A stretch of DNA of 64,000 nucleotides from Prorocentrum cordatum (lineage: Eukaryota; Sar; Dinophyceae; Prorocentrales; Prorocentraceae), in the NCBI GenBank assembly GCA_963575745.1, contig CAUYUJ010022411.1:20001-84000 (forward strand), read 5' to 3'. The position numbers and the translations under genes were made by a program. Positions 1-10,406 of the stretch are shown here, one piece after another. The notes under the pieces are model-generated. The model worked only from the letters and a program-made list of their open reading frames with translations. It had not been told where the DNA came from and searched no databases. The stretch's first letter is position 1, and each line of letters starts with the position of its first letter.

Positions 1-29
1 CAGGTTGACGGTTTACCGCCGGTTCCAGT
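1..29 (+). repeat. Right half of a module tail hairpin (window edge)
   Basis: The window opens inside a module tail: loop core GGTTGACGG, right stem arm TTTACCGCCGG and the terminal CCAGT at 25-29. The left arm lies outside the window. Confidence 0.85.
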
Positions 30-1191
30 TTCGTTCTCGAAATTTGACCATTCGTTAGAGCTCTAGTATTTTTTCCCATGATATTCGATCTTATTCCCGC
101 TCGCCATCTTGATCTCAGCTCGATCGGGTAACTTTGAAGGCCAAAAAGCGCAGGGGCGGGAACGGCCGGTTCGAGTCATCTTGATACGCGCTATCGGTAT
201 TTTGTACTTAACTCGAGCTGTAGGGCAGCTACAGAGCTGGTGAGCACAGCTATCGCACTCAGAATCATCAGGCGCGTTCGCCTGTTGAATCCAGAGGTCT
301 GAACTCGGTCTGCCAGCCGAGCTAGGTCCGCAAACCTATTTGTATTATTCGAGTCATCTTGATAGACACTCTCGGTTTTCTGTACTTAACTCGAGCTTTG
401 GGGCAGCTACAGTGCTTGTAAGCACAGCTATCGCACTCAGAATCATCACGCGCGTTCGTCTGTTGAATCCAGAGGTCTGAACTCGGCTTGCTAGCCGAGC
501 TAGGTCCGCAAACCTATCAGTATTATTGGAGTGATCTTGATAGACGCTCTCGGTTTTCTGTACTTAACTCGAGCTGTAGGGCAGCTACAGGGCTCATTGT
601 GACAGACATCGCTGGGGAATTATCAGTCGCGTTCGTCTATCGTACCGAGAGCTCTGAACTCGGCCTGCTGCCCGAGCTAGGTTCGCGAAACTGTTCGTAT
701 TGTCCGAATGATCTTGTGACATGCTCTCAATTTTCTGCACTCAACTCGTGCTGGGGAAGGGCTACAGTGCTGCAGGTCACATATATCGATTTGCACACAT
801 CAGGCGCGTCTTTCGGTCGATTCCAGAGCTCGGAACTCGGTCTGCTGCTCGAACTAGGTTCGCAAAACTATTATATTATTCGAATCGATACTGTCGGTTT
901 TCTGCACTTAACTCGGGCTGTAGGGGGCTTCAGTGCTGGGAATCACATGAGTGGATTCGCAGACATCAGACGCGCCCGCCTGTCGCATTCAGAGGTCTCA
1001 ACTCGGTTTGATACTCGAACTGGGTTGCAAAACTGTTCGTTTTTTGTTAGCGTCATCTTGAGAGGTCTGAAATCGCTTGGGCTTAAAAAATAGTCGTTCT
1101 TTCGAGTTTTTTTCCACAGTATATATTGTCAGGAAGCTCTACGAGTCTCCCGGCGGTAAGAAAGGTTGACGGTTTACCGCCGGCGCCCAGT
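30..1191 (+). mobile_element. Class A module, resumed body with complete 3' end
   Basis: The sequence starts inside the class A consensus (TTCGTTCTCGAAATTTGACC), so the head lies before the window. The leader runs to about 171. Diverged monomers then begin near 172, 350, 528, 705 and 881, a period of 176-178 bp. The 3' inverted repeat GGAAGCTCTACGAG lies near 1132-1145. It is followed by hairpin arms at 1150-1159 and 1174-1183 and the terminal CAGT at 1188-1191. Open frames here are by-products of the repeats. Confidence 0.85.
1150..1191 (+). repeat. Class A tail hairpin (reference copy)
   Basis: The left arm CCGGCGGTAA (1150-1159) is perfectly complementary to the right arm TTACCGCCGG (1174-1183). 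The 14-nt loop carries GAAAGGTTGACGGT. The element ends CGCCCAGT at 1191. The same structure closes nearly every class A module in the window. Confidence 0.9.
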
Positions 1192-1529
1192 TGACCGACC
1201 CGGCCAGAAAGGACAAAGTGTTAACTTTTGGGTGGTTTTGCAATTTTTTGAAAGATATTTGACCATTTATTTTGAGAAAGCAGATTTTTACTCCGAGCAT
1301 TGGCATATAAACTTTGTTCCCTGAGCAGCTCAGCTCTCTAGAGCAATTTTGAGTTCCAGTTCACTTGGAGCAACCGACCACATGTTGAATCCGAAAAAAT
1401 CTCAAGTTGAAGTTTTATAGAAACACCCAAAGAAGCTCTTCGCTTTCATCCTGAGCTGCCTCGCGGATGCAATGAGCTCTACGAGGTTCCCGGCGGTGAC
1501 CAGGTTGACGGTTCACCGCCGGCGCCAGT
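1192..1529 (+). mobile_element. Class B1 module, resumed body with complete 3' end
   Basis: It resumes at TGACCGACCCGGCC, just after the position equivalent to GAGCTAGT in the B consensus. The AT-rich B1 body contains GAAAGATATTTGACC and TTTTACTCCGAGCATTGG. It ends with the inverted repeat GAGCTCTACGAGGT, a hairpin with arms at 1490-1499 and 1513-1522, and CAGT at 1526-1529. Confidence 0.85.
1490..1529 (+). repeat. Class B tail hairpin (reference copy)
   Basis: The left arm CCGGCGGTGA (1490-1499) pairs with TCACCGCCGG (1513-1522). Relative to the class A hairpin both arms changed together (A:T to G:C), so the 10-bp stem is kept. The loop is CCAGGTTGACGGT and the end is GCGCCAGT. Confidence 0.9.
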
Positions 1530-2496
1530 TTTGTTCTCGAAATTTGACCATTCGTTAGAGCTCTAGTATTTTTTCCCATGATATTCGATCTTATTCCCGC
1601 TCGCCATCTTGATCTCAGCTCGATCGGGTAACTTTGAAGGCCAAAAAGCGTCCCGGCGGGAACGGCCGTTTCGAGTCATCTTGATACGCGCTGTCGGTTT
1701 TCTCAAGATAACTCGAGCTTCAGGACAACTACAGAGCTGGTCAGCACAGCTAATGCATTCAGAATGATCAGGCGCGTTCGCCTGTTGAATCCAGAGGTCT
1801 GAACTCGGTCTGCTAGCCGAGCTAGGGTCGCAAACCTATTCGTATTATTCGAATTATTGTAGTAGACGCTCTCGGTTTTTCGTACTTAACTCGATCTGTA
1901 GGGCAGGCACAGAGCTGATAATCACAGAAATCGATTGAGAATTATCAGGCGCGTTCGTCTGTTGAATCAAGAGCTCTGAACTCGGCCTGCTCCCCGAGCT
2001 AGGTTCGCGAACCTATTGGTATTGTTCGAGTCATCTTGAGAAGTGCTCTCGGTTTCTGTACTTAAATCGTGCTGGGGGGGGCTACAGTGCTGCTGGTCAG
2101 AGAAACCGATTTCGAGACATCAGGCGCGCCCGTTCGCCGAACCGAGAGCTCGGAACTCGGTCTGCTGCTCGAACGAGATCCGCAAAACTGTTGTATTATT
2201 CGAGTCATCCTGAGAGGTACTCTCGGTTTTCTGCACTTAACTCAGGCCGTATTGGTGGCTGCAGAGCTGGTAATCACAGGAATCGATCTGCAGACATCAG
2301 ACGCGTCCGCCTGTCGCATTCAGAGATCTGAACTCGGTCTCGTACTCGAGCTCGATTGGAAAACTGTCATCTTGAGGGGTCTATGGGCTGAAAAACTAGT
2401 TGTTCTCTGAAATCCTTTCCACATTATATATTGTCAGGAAGCTCTACGAGTCCCCCGGCGGTAAGAAAGGTTGACGGTTTACCGCCGGCGCCCAGT
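1530..2496 (+). mobile_element. Class A module, resumed body
   Basis: It begins TTTGTTCTCGAAATTTGACC directly after the preceding CAGT. It has class A leader, about four monomers, the 3' inverted repeat, the GGTAA/TTTACC-type hairpin and CAGT at 2493-2496. Confidence 0.85.
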
Positions 2497-3591
2497 ACCT
2501 CGTAGAGCTCTTCGACGAGATGAGCTAAGAGGAATTCGGGCGCAGGGTGGAGCTAGTTGGCCGACCCGACCAAAAGAGACAATGTGTTAACCTGGGGTCG
2601 GTTTTTGAAACTTTGTGCAAGATTTGACAATTCGTTTTCAGAAAACGGATTTTTCTCACATACAGTAAGCTATGGCGCACCTGCTGGTAAAATTTTCAGG
2701 GCTCTAGGGGCAATATTACTGTCAAAAGACTTGCAGGAACCGACTTTGCCTGCAGTGCAGTTTGGCAGGTGACGGTGGTTGGCTTTACTTAACTCGAGCT
2801 GTCAGCAAGCTACAGACCTCTCACGCACACCAGTCGATGCAGAATGATCTGGCGCGTCACACTGGAAGCTCGAGAGTTCCTAGAAATGGCTGAGTCAGGA
2901 GTTATGCTCGAAATACTGTCTCTATGTATGCGTGTTGCGAACGGTGTTTCGATGATAACTCGAGCTGAGTGCATGCTATGCATGCCAGGTACATTCCAAT
3001 CGAAGTAGCGACATGCGAGACATCGAATGGGAGCCTCGAGAGTGCCCAAATTGATTAGAATTTTCAAAATCAATGAAAAATATCGATTTGTACAATTTTG
3101 TATTTTTTGTGTCGGATGATTTTTTTTCTAATTTATATCGATCTATGGGTGACCTAGAGAGTTCTGGTGCATTTTTGTCGACGCAGAATGGTCTCGCGCT
3201 CTCACTGAGAGCGCGAGACTTCATATGAATAGCTTCGCTGGGAGTGAGAACTTTGGTCCAGCCGGCCGAGGCGGACAATGTGACAACTTTTGGGTGGTTT
3301 TGCAATTTTTTGAAAGATATTTGACAATTCATTTTGAAAAAGCAGATTTTTACTCCGAGCATTGAGATATAAACTTCGTTCCCTGATCAGCTCGGCCATC
3401 TAGAGTCATTTTCAGTACCAGTTCACTTGAAGGAACCGACTTCATGTTGACTCCGAAAAAATCTCAACTTGAAGTTTTTGTAGAAAAGCTCCCAGAAGCT
3501 CCCGCTTTGATGCTGAGCTTTCTCACGGATTCAAGGAGCTCTACGAGGTTCCCGGCGGTGACCAGGTTGACGGTTCACCGCCGGCGCCAGT
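2497..3591 (+). mobile_element. Composite class C + B1 module
   Basis: A B-type head (ACCTCGTAGAGCTC) starts at 2497 directly after a CAGT. It continues into class C sequence (TGGCGCACCTGCTGGTAAAATT). A region of about 450 bp (about 2790-3250) follows; it resembles a lone class A monomer and carries the perfect inverted stretch CTCGCGCTCTCACTGAGAGCGCGAG around 3192-3216. B1 sequence starts near 3251 and ends with the B hairpin and CAGT at 3588-3591. The same C+B1 fusion recurs at 3592-5695, so it is an established unit. Confidence 0.75.
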
Positions 3592-5695
3592 TTTTCAAAC
3601 TTTGTGCAAGATTTGACAATTCGTTTTCAGAAAACGGATTTTTCTCACATACAGTAAGCTATGGCGCACCTGCTGGTAAAATTTTCAGGGCTCTAGGGGC
3701 AATATTACTGTCAAAAGACTGGGCGCCGGCGGTAAACCGTCAACCTTTCTTACCGCCGGGGGACTCGTAGAGACTCCTGACAATATATAATGTGGAAACG
3801 AATTTCGAAGAACGACTAGGTCTTCAGCCCAAGCGATTATACAGCTCTCAAGATGACTCCAACAAAACAAACGAACAGTTTTCCAATCGAGCTCGAGAAT
3901 GAAACCGAGTTCAGACCTCTGAATGCGACAGGCGAACGCGTCTGATGTCTGCGGATCGATTCCTGTGATTACCAGCTCTGCAGCCCCCCATACAGCCTGA
4001 ATTCAGTGCAGAAAACCCAGAGTATCTCTCAGGATGACTCGAATAATACAACAGTTTAGCGGATTTCGTTCGAGCAGCAGACCGAGTTCCGAGCTCTCGG
4101 TTCGACGAACGGACGCGCTTGATGTCTCGAAATCGATTCCTGTGACCAGCAGCATTGTAGCCCTCTCCAGCACGATTTAAGCACCGAAAACCAAGGGCAC
4201 TTCTCAAGATGACTCGAATAATACCAGTAGGGTCGCGAACCTAGCTCGTGAAACAGGATGAGTTCAGAGCTCTTAATTTAACAGACGAATGCGCTTGATA
4301 GTTCTCAATCGATTTCTGTGATTATCAGCTCTGTAGATGCCCTACAGATCGAGTTAAGTACGAAAAACCGAGAACGTCTGTTACAATGACTCGAATAATA
4401 CGATTAAGTTTTCGACCCTAGCTCGGCTAGCAGACCGAAGACCTCTGGATTGAACAGGCGAACGCGCATGATCATTCTGAATGCATTACCTGTGCTAACG
4501 AGCCCTGTAGCTGCCCTGAAGCTCGAGTTATCTTGAGAAAACCGACAGCGCGTATCAAGATGACTCGAAACGGCCGTTCCCGCCTGCCTGCTTTTTGGCC
4601 TTCAAAGTTACCCGATCGAGCTGAGATCAAGATGGCGAGCGGAAATAATAAGATCGAATATCATGGGAAAAAATACTAGAGCTCTAACGAATGGTCAAAT
4701 TTCGAGAACAAAATTTTCAACCGACCAAAAGTCAGCAAAAGGTCCGTCGAGATTTTTCTTGCCAACTAGCTCTCCAACGCGCCGGAATTACTCTTAGCTT
4801 CCAGCCATAACTAGCTAAGGGAAGCTCTACGAGTTACTTGCAGGAACCGACTTTGCCTGCAGTGCAGTTTGGCAGGTGACGGTGGTTGGCTTTACTTAAC
4901 TCGAGCTGTCAGCAAGCTACAGACCTCTCACGCACACCAGTCGATGCAGAATGATCTGACGCGTCACACTGGAAGCTCGAGAGTTCCTAGAAATGGCTGA
5001 GTCAGGAGTTATGATCGAAATACCGTCTCTATGTATGCGTGTTGCGAACGGTGTTTCGATGATAATTCGAGCTGAGTGCATGCTATGCATGCCAGGTGCA
5101 TTCCAATCGAAGCAGCGACATGCGAGACATCGAATGAGCCTCGAGAGTGCCCAAATTGATTAGAATTTTCAAAATTAATGAAAAATATCGATTTGTACAA
5201 TTTTATATTTTTTGTGTCGGATGATTTTTTTCTAATTTATATCGATCTATGGGTGACCTAGAGAGTTCTGGTGCATTTTTGTCGACGCAGAATGGTCTCG
5301 CGCTCTCACTGAGAGCGCGAGACTTCATATGAATAGCTTCGCTGGGAGTGAGAACTTTGGTCCAGCCGGCCGAGGCGGACAATGTGACAACTTTTGGGTG
5401 GTTTTGCAATTTTTTGAAAGATATTTGACAATTCATTTTGAAAAAGCAGATTTTTACTCCGAGCATTGAGATATAAACTTCGTTCCCTGATCAGCTCGGC
5501 CATCTAGAGTCATTTTCAGTACCAGTTCACTTGAAGGAACCGACTTCATGTTGACTCCGAAAAAATCTCAACTTGAAGTTTTTGTAGAAAAGCTCCCAGA
5601 AGCTCCCGCTTTGATGCTGAGCTTTCTCACGGATTCAAGGAGCTCTACGAGGTTCCCGGCGGTGACCAGGTTGACGGTTCACCGCCGGCGCCAGT
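3592..5695 (+). mobile_element. Second C + B1 composite, interrupted by an inverted class A module
   Basis: It resumes as TTTTCAAACTTTGTGC and matches the 2497-3591 composite. It stops at CAAAAGACT (3720) and continues at ACTTGCAGGAACC (4836), with the inverted A module between. The remainder (4836-5695) matches the first copy nearly base for base and ends with the B hairpin and CAGT at 5692-5695. Confidence 0.85.
3718..4835 (-). mobile_element. Inverted class A module with clean insertion junctions
   Basis: Read on the minus strand it begins AACTCGTAGAGCTTCCC and ends GGCGCCCAGT. The empty site is preserved in the sister composite (CAAAAGACTTGCAGG near 2725). The filled site reads CAAAAG-ACT-element-ACT-TGCAGG, so the only flanking repeat is AGT, which is also the element's last three bases. 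This is one of only two inverted places in the window and defines both ends of a full class A module (about 1.1 kb). Confidence 0.9.
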
Positions 5696-6249
5696 AACTC
5701 GTAGAGCTTCCCGTAGCAAGTTCTTGCTGGAAGCTTAAGAGTAATTCCGGGGAGCTGGAGAGCTAGGTGGCAAGAAAAATCTCGACGTACCTTTGAGAGC
5801 TCGCTGAGAGCTAAAGGGTTTAAGATTAGAAGCCGGACGGTGGTGGTGCCTGCCAGGAGCTCCTCCGCGGCGGTCCACAGTCCTCGCAGCGACTCCGGTG
5901 AGCCGGCAACGTGTCCGAAGAGCTCCCGGCAAGCTGTCAAGCGTACCTGCGCGCGTGCAGGCACGCATGAAAGCGTTCCTGGCAGGGCTTCAGCAGCGCT
6001 GCAGGGGGGACACCAAGAGCTCTCTAGCAAAGATTCCCGGATAGCTCCTCGGAGAGCTAAGGGTTTCAGAGAAGAAGCCGGAGGTGGGTGGTGAGGGGGA
6101 CACGCCCACTTCTGCCGGTCCACGATCCTCGCAGCGAGTTGCCGGATGTTGCAGCGGGTCCGGGAGCGTGGCTTCCTAGCGTTTCCCAATACGCGTGGCT
6201 CAAGGGTGCGCGAAGCGCTTCGGCAGAGCTTCGGCAGGGCTTCGCCAGT
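5696..6249 (+). mobile_element. Class D GC-rich module with class A-type head
   Basis: The head AACTCGTAGAGCTTCCC and leader TTGGCAAGAAAAATCTCGACG match class A. From about 5780 the sequence turns GC-rich, with two related sub-blocks (GAGAGCTAAAGGGTTTAAG near 5810 and GAGAGCTAAGGGTTTCAG near 6052). No 3' hairpin is present; it stops at CTTCGCCAGT where another head begins. Open frames on both strands look like by-products of high GC. Confidence 0.7.
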
Positions 6250-6332
6250 GACTCGTAGAGCTTCCCCAAGCTCGTTGCTGGAAGCGTAAGAGTAATACCT
6301 CGTAGAGCTCTTCGGCATCGATGAGCTAGAGT
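6250..6332 (+). repeat. Two interrupted module heads
   Basis: An A-type head (GACTCGTAGAGCTTCCCC) runs 6250-6296 and stops at GAGTAAT. A B-type head (ACCTCGTAGAGCTC) runs 6297-6332 and stops at GCTAGAGT, where the next A head begins. Each stops at a T and is followed immediately by a new head. Confidence 0.8.
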
Positions 6333-7614
6333 AACTCGTAGAGCTTCCCTTAGCTAGTTATAGCTGGAAGCTAAGAGTAATTCCGGCGTGTCCCAGAGCT
6401 AGTTGGCAAGAAAAATCTCGACGGACCTTTTGGTGACTTTTGGTCGGTTGAAAATTTTCTTCCCAAAATTTGACAATTCGTTGGAGCTCTAGTATTTTTT
6501 CCCATGATATTCGATCTTATTCCCGCTCGCCATCTTGATCTCAGCTCGATCGGGTAACTTTGAAGGCCAAAAAGCAGGCAGGCGGGAACGGCCGTTTCGA
6601 GTCATCTTGATACGCGCTGTCGGTATTTTGTAGTTATTTCGAGCTATAGGGCAGCTACAGAGCTGGGAAGCACAGCTATCGCACTCAGAATCATCACGCG
6701 CGTCCGTCTGTTGGATCCAGAGGTCTGAACTCGGTCTGCTAGCCCAGCTAGGTCCGCAAACCTATTCGTATCATTTGAATCATCTTAATAGACACTCTCG
6801 GTTTTCTGTACTCAACTCGAGGTTTAGGGCAGCTACAGTGCTGGTAAGCACACCTATCGCACTCAGAATCATCACGCGCGTTCGCCTGTCGAATCCAGAG
6901 GTCTGAAATCGGTCTGCTAGCCGAGCTAGGTCCGCAAACTATTCGTATTATTCGAGTCATCTTGATAGACGCTCTCGCTTTTCTGTACTTAACTCGAGCT
7001 GTAGGGCAGCTACAGAGCTGATTGTGACAGACATCGATAGGGGATCATCAGTCGCGTTTGTCTATTGAATCGAGAGCTCTGAACTCGGCCTGCTGCCCGA
7101 GCTAGGTTCGCGAAACTGTTAGTATTGCCCGAATGATCTTCAGACGTGCTCTCAATTTTTCACTAAACTCGTGCTGGGAGATGGCTACAGTGCTGCAGGT
7201 CACATATATCGATTTGCACACATCAGGCGCGTCGGTCGGTCGATTGCAGAGCTCGGAACTCGGTCTGCTGCTCGAATTAGGTTCGCAAAACTATTATATT
7301 ATTCGAGTCGATACTGTCGATTTTCTGCGCTTAACTCGGGCTGTAGGGGGGCTTCAGGGCTGGGAATCACATAAGTGGGTTCACAGACATCAGACGCGCC
7401 CGCCTGTCGCATTCAGAGGTCTGAACTCGGTCTGATACTCGAACTGGGTTGCAAAACTGTTTGTTTTTTGTTAGCGTTATCTTGAGAGGATTGAAATCGC
7501 TTGGGCTTAAAAAATAGTCGTTCTTTGGAGTTTCCCCCACAGTATATATTGTCAGGAAGCTCTACGAGTCCCCCGGCGGTAAGAAAGGTTGACGGTTTAC
7601 CGCCGGCGCCCAGT
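6333..7614 (+). mobile_element. Complete class A module
   Basis: Head AACTCGTAGAGCTTCCC at 6333, leader with TTATTCCCGCTCGCCATC, monomers of about 178 bp, 3' inverted repeat near 7555, GGTAA/TTTACC hairpin and CAGT at 7611-7614. At 1282 bp it is the longest complete A module, with one more monomer than most. Confidence 0.85.
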
Positions 7615-8682
7615 TCCGGGGAGCTGGAGAGCTAGTTGGCAAGAAAAATCTCGACGGACCTTTTGCTGACTTTTGGTCGGTTGAAAATTTTGTTCTCGAA
7701 ATTTGACCATTCGTTAGAGCTCTAGTATTTTTTCCCATGATATTCGATCTTATTCCCGCTCGCCATCTTGATCTCAGCTCGATCGGGTAACTTTGAAGGC
7801 CAAAAAGCAGGCAGGCGGGAACGGCCGTTTCGAGTCATCTTGATACGGGCTGTCGGTTTTCTCAAGATAACTCGAGCTTCAGGACAACTACAGAGCTGGT
7901 CAGCACAGCTAATGCATTCAGAATGATCAGGCGCGTTCGCCTGTTGAATCCAGAGGTCTGAACTCGGTCTGCTAGCCGAGCTAGGGTCGCAAACCTATTC
8001 GTATTATTCGAGTCATTGTAGCAGACGCTCTCGGTTTTTCGACTTAACTCGATCCGTAGGGCAGCCACAGAGCTGATAATCACAGAAATCGATTGAGAAT
8101 TATCAGGCGCGTTCGTCTGTTTAATCAAGAGCTCTGAACTCGGCCTGCTCCCCGAGCTAGGTTCGCGAACCTATTGGTATTGTTCGAGTCATCTTGAGAA
8201 GTGCTCTCGGTTTTCTGTACTTAAATCGTGCTGGGGAGAGCTACAGTGCTGCTGGTCACAGGAATCGATTTCGAGACATCAGGCGCGTCCGTTCGTCGAA
8301 CCGAGAGCTCGGAACTCGGTCTGCTGCTCGAACGAGATCCGCGAAACTGTTGTATTATTCGAGTCATCTTGAGAGATACTCTCGGTTTTCTGCACTTAAC
8401 TCAGGCTGTATGGGGGGCTGCAGAGCTGGTAATCACAGGAATCGATCCGCAGACATCAGACGCGTCCGCCTGTCGCATGCAGAGGTCTGAACTCGGTTTC
8501 ATACTCGAGCTCGATTGGAAAACTGTTCGTTTGTTTGTTAGAGTCATCTTGAGAGGTCTAGAATCGCTCGGGCTGAAAAACTAGTCGTTCTCTGAAATTC
8601 TTTTCCACATTATATACTGTCAGGAAGCTCTACGAGTCCCCCGGCGGTAAGAAAGGTTGACGGTTTACCGCCGGCGCCCAGT
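7615..8682 (+). mobile_element. Class A module, resumed at TCCGGGGAGC
   Basis: It resumes at TCCGGGGAGCTGG, matching the A head interrupted at 6296 (GAGTAA-T). Monomer starts were located at 7831, 8009, 8185, 8360 and about 8540 (spacings 178, 176, 175 and 180). It ends with the A hairpin and CAGT at 8679-8682. Confidence 0.85.
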
Positions 8683-8947
8683 AATTCGGGCGCGAGCTGC
8701 AGCTAGTACCTCGTAGAGCTTTTCGGCATCGATGAGCTAGAGGAATTCCGGCGCGGGGTGGAGCTAGTAACTCGTAGAGCTTCCCTTAGCAAGTTATTGC
8801 TGGAAGCTTAAGAGTAGTACCCCGTAGAGCTCTTCGGCATCGATGAGCTAGAGGAATGCCGACGCGGGGTGGAGCTAGTTGGCCCACCCGGCCGAGGCGG
8901 ACAATGTACCTCGTAGAGCTCTTCGTCATCGATGAGCTAAGAGGAAT
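8683..8947 (+). repeat. Cluster of five interrupted heads
   Basis: A resumed B fragment (8683-8707) is followed by a B head (8708-8768), an A head (8769-8818), a B head with the first part of a B body (8819-8907) and a B head (8908-8947). Each stops at a T where the next head begins. The piece ending at 8947 (GAGGAAT) is resumed at 9873. The piece ending at 8907 (GGACAATGT) fits the sequence resuming at 15184. Confidence 0.75.
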
Positions 8948-9872
8948 AACTCGTAGAGCTTCCCTTAGCTAGTTATAGCTGGAAGCTAAGAGTAATTCCG
9001 GCGCGTCCCAGAGCTAGTTGGCAAGAAAAATCTCGACGGACCTTTTGGTGACTTTTGGTCGGTTGAAAATTTCGTTCTCGAAATTTGACCATTCGTTAGA
9101 GCTCTAGTATTTTTTCCCATGATATTCGATCTTATTCCCGCTCGCCATCTTGATCTCAGCTCGATCGGGTAACTTTGAAGGCCAAAAAGCAGGCAGGCGG
9201 GAACGGCCGTTTCGAGTCATCTTGATAGCGCTGTCGGTTTTCTCAAGATAACTCGAGCTTCAGGACACTACAGAGCTGGTCAGCACAGCTAATGCGTTCA
9301 GAATGATCAGGCGCGTTCGCCTGTTGAATCCAGAGGTCTGAACTCGGTCTGCTAGCCGAGCTAGGGTCGCAAACCTATTCGTATTATTCGAGTCATTGTA
9401 GCAGACGCTCTCGGTTTTTCGTACTTAACTCGATCTATAGGGCAGCCACAGAGCTCATACTAACAGAAATCGATTGAGACTTATCAGGCGCGTTCGTCTG
9501 TTGCATCAAGAGCTCTGAAATCGGCCTTCTCTCCGAGCTAGGTTCGCGAACCCATTCGTATTGTTCGAGTCATCTTGAGAAGTGCTCTCGGTTTTCTGTA
9601 CATAAATCGTGCTGGGGGAGGGCTATAGCTCTGCTGGTCACAGGAATCGATTTCGAGACATCAGGCGCGTCCGTTCGTCGAACCGATCGCTCGAAACTCG
9701 GTCTGCTGCTCGAACGAAATCTGCGAAACTGTTTTTGTTAGAGTCATCTTTGGAGGTTCATAAGCGAAAACTGGTCGTTCTCTGAAATTCGTTTCCACAT
9801 TATATATTGTCAGGAAGCTCTACGAGTCCCCCGGCGGTAAGAAAGGTTGACGGTTTACCGCCGGCGCCCAGT
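8948..9872 (+). mobile_element. Complete class A module, internally shortened
   Basis: A-type head at 8948, three recognisable monomers, a deletion near 9730 that removes most of the last monomer, then the 3' inverted repeat, A hairpin and CAGT at 9869-9872. Confidence 0.85.
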
Positions 9873-9894
9873 TCGGGCGCGGGGTGGAGCTAGT
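9873..9894 (+). repeat. Resumed fragment of a B-type head
   Basis: TCGGGCGCGGGGTGGAGC and the following TAGT continue the B head that stopped at GAGGAAT (8947). The 8948-9872 module is therefore a clean nested insertion in it. Confidence 0.7.
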
Positions 9895-10398
9895 ACCTCG
9901 TAGAGCTCTTCGGCATCGATGAGCTAGAGGAATTCCGGCGTGGGGTGGAGCTAGTTGGTCGACCCGGCCAGAAAGGACAAAGTGTTAACTTTTGGGTGGT
10001 TTTGCAATTTTTTGAAAGATATTTGACAATACCTCGTAGAGCTCTTCGGCATCGATGAGCTAGAGGAATTCCGGCGCGGGGTGGAGCTAGTTGGCCGGCC
10101 CGGCCTTAAGAGACAAAGTGATCACTTTGGGTCGGTTTTGCTGAGATTTGGAAGAATATGACAATTCATTTTGAGAAACCACATTTTTCTCACGTGTAGT
10201 GGGTTATGCCGCGTCTGCCAGTAAAATTTTTAGGTCCGTAGCTGCAATATTACTATCGAAAGACTTGCAGGAACAGATTTTGGATGGAAACCGAAAAATC
10301 GTGATTTTTCCAGTTTTCCGGCTCTCGCTTTAGAAGCTTCCTTGATCTGTTCTGAGGAGCGCTGTGCAACAAAAGGGCTCTACGAGGTGCCCGGCGGT

Positions 10399-10406
10399 AA
10401 CCTGGT
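10399..10406 (+). repeat. Left target-site duplication of LINE L-a
   Basis: AACCTGGT here is repeated at 11834-11841 on the other side of the LINE. It overlaps the last two stem bases and the first loop bases of the B3 hairpin. The A-rich LINE 3' end makes its 5' limit uncertain by a few bases. Confidence 0.8.

Noticed and set aside
488-1093. 201-codon frame in the first class A module
   Set aside because: It covers monomer repeats in changing registers, with no recognisable domain and no conserved equivalent in other modules.
1185-1195. Module ends (CAG|T) as 3' splice sites of intron-like units
   Set aside because: There is no consistent GT or GC start at heads, the host sequences are non-coding, and the element plan with inverted ends is better explained by transposition.
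30-1529. Variable starts after CAGT read as 5' truncation by reverse transcription
   Set aside because: Many of these starts match the exact continuation of an element interrupted upstream, so nested insertion explains them better. It remains possible for a few with no partner in the window.
5635-6318. Long frames on both strands in GC-rich class D sequence (also 23073-23417)
   Set aside because: High GC lowers stop frequency; frames run through module heads and tails and show no domain.
8194-8490. Repeated open frames in class A modules (also near 13787, 24452 and 39407) giving near-identical short Arg/Ser-rich proteins
   Set aside because: Two overlapping frames are open at once, the monomer length is not a multiple of three, and other modules break the frames. 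The similarity reflects DNA repeat conservation, not protein selection.
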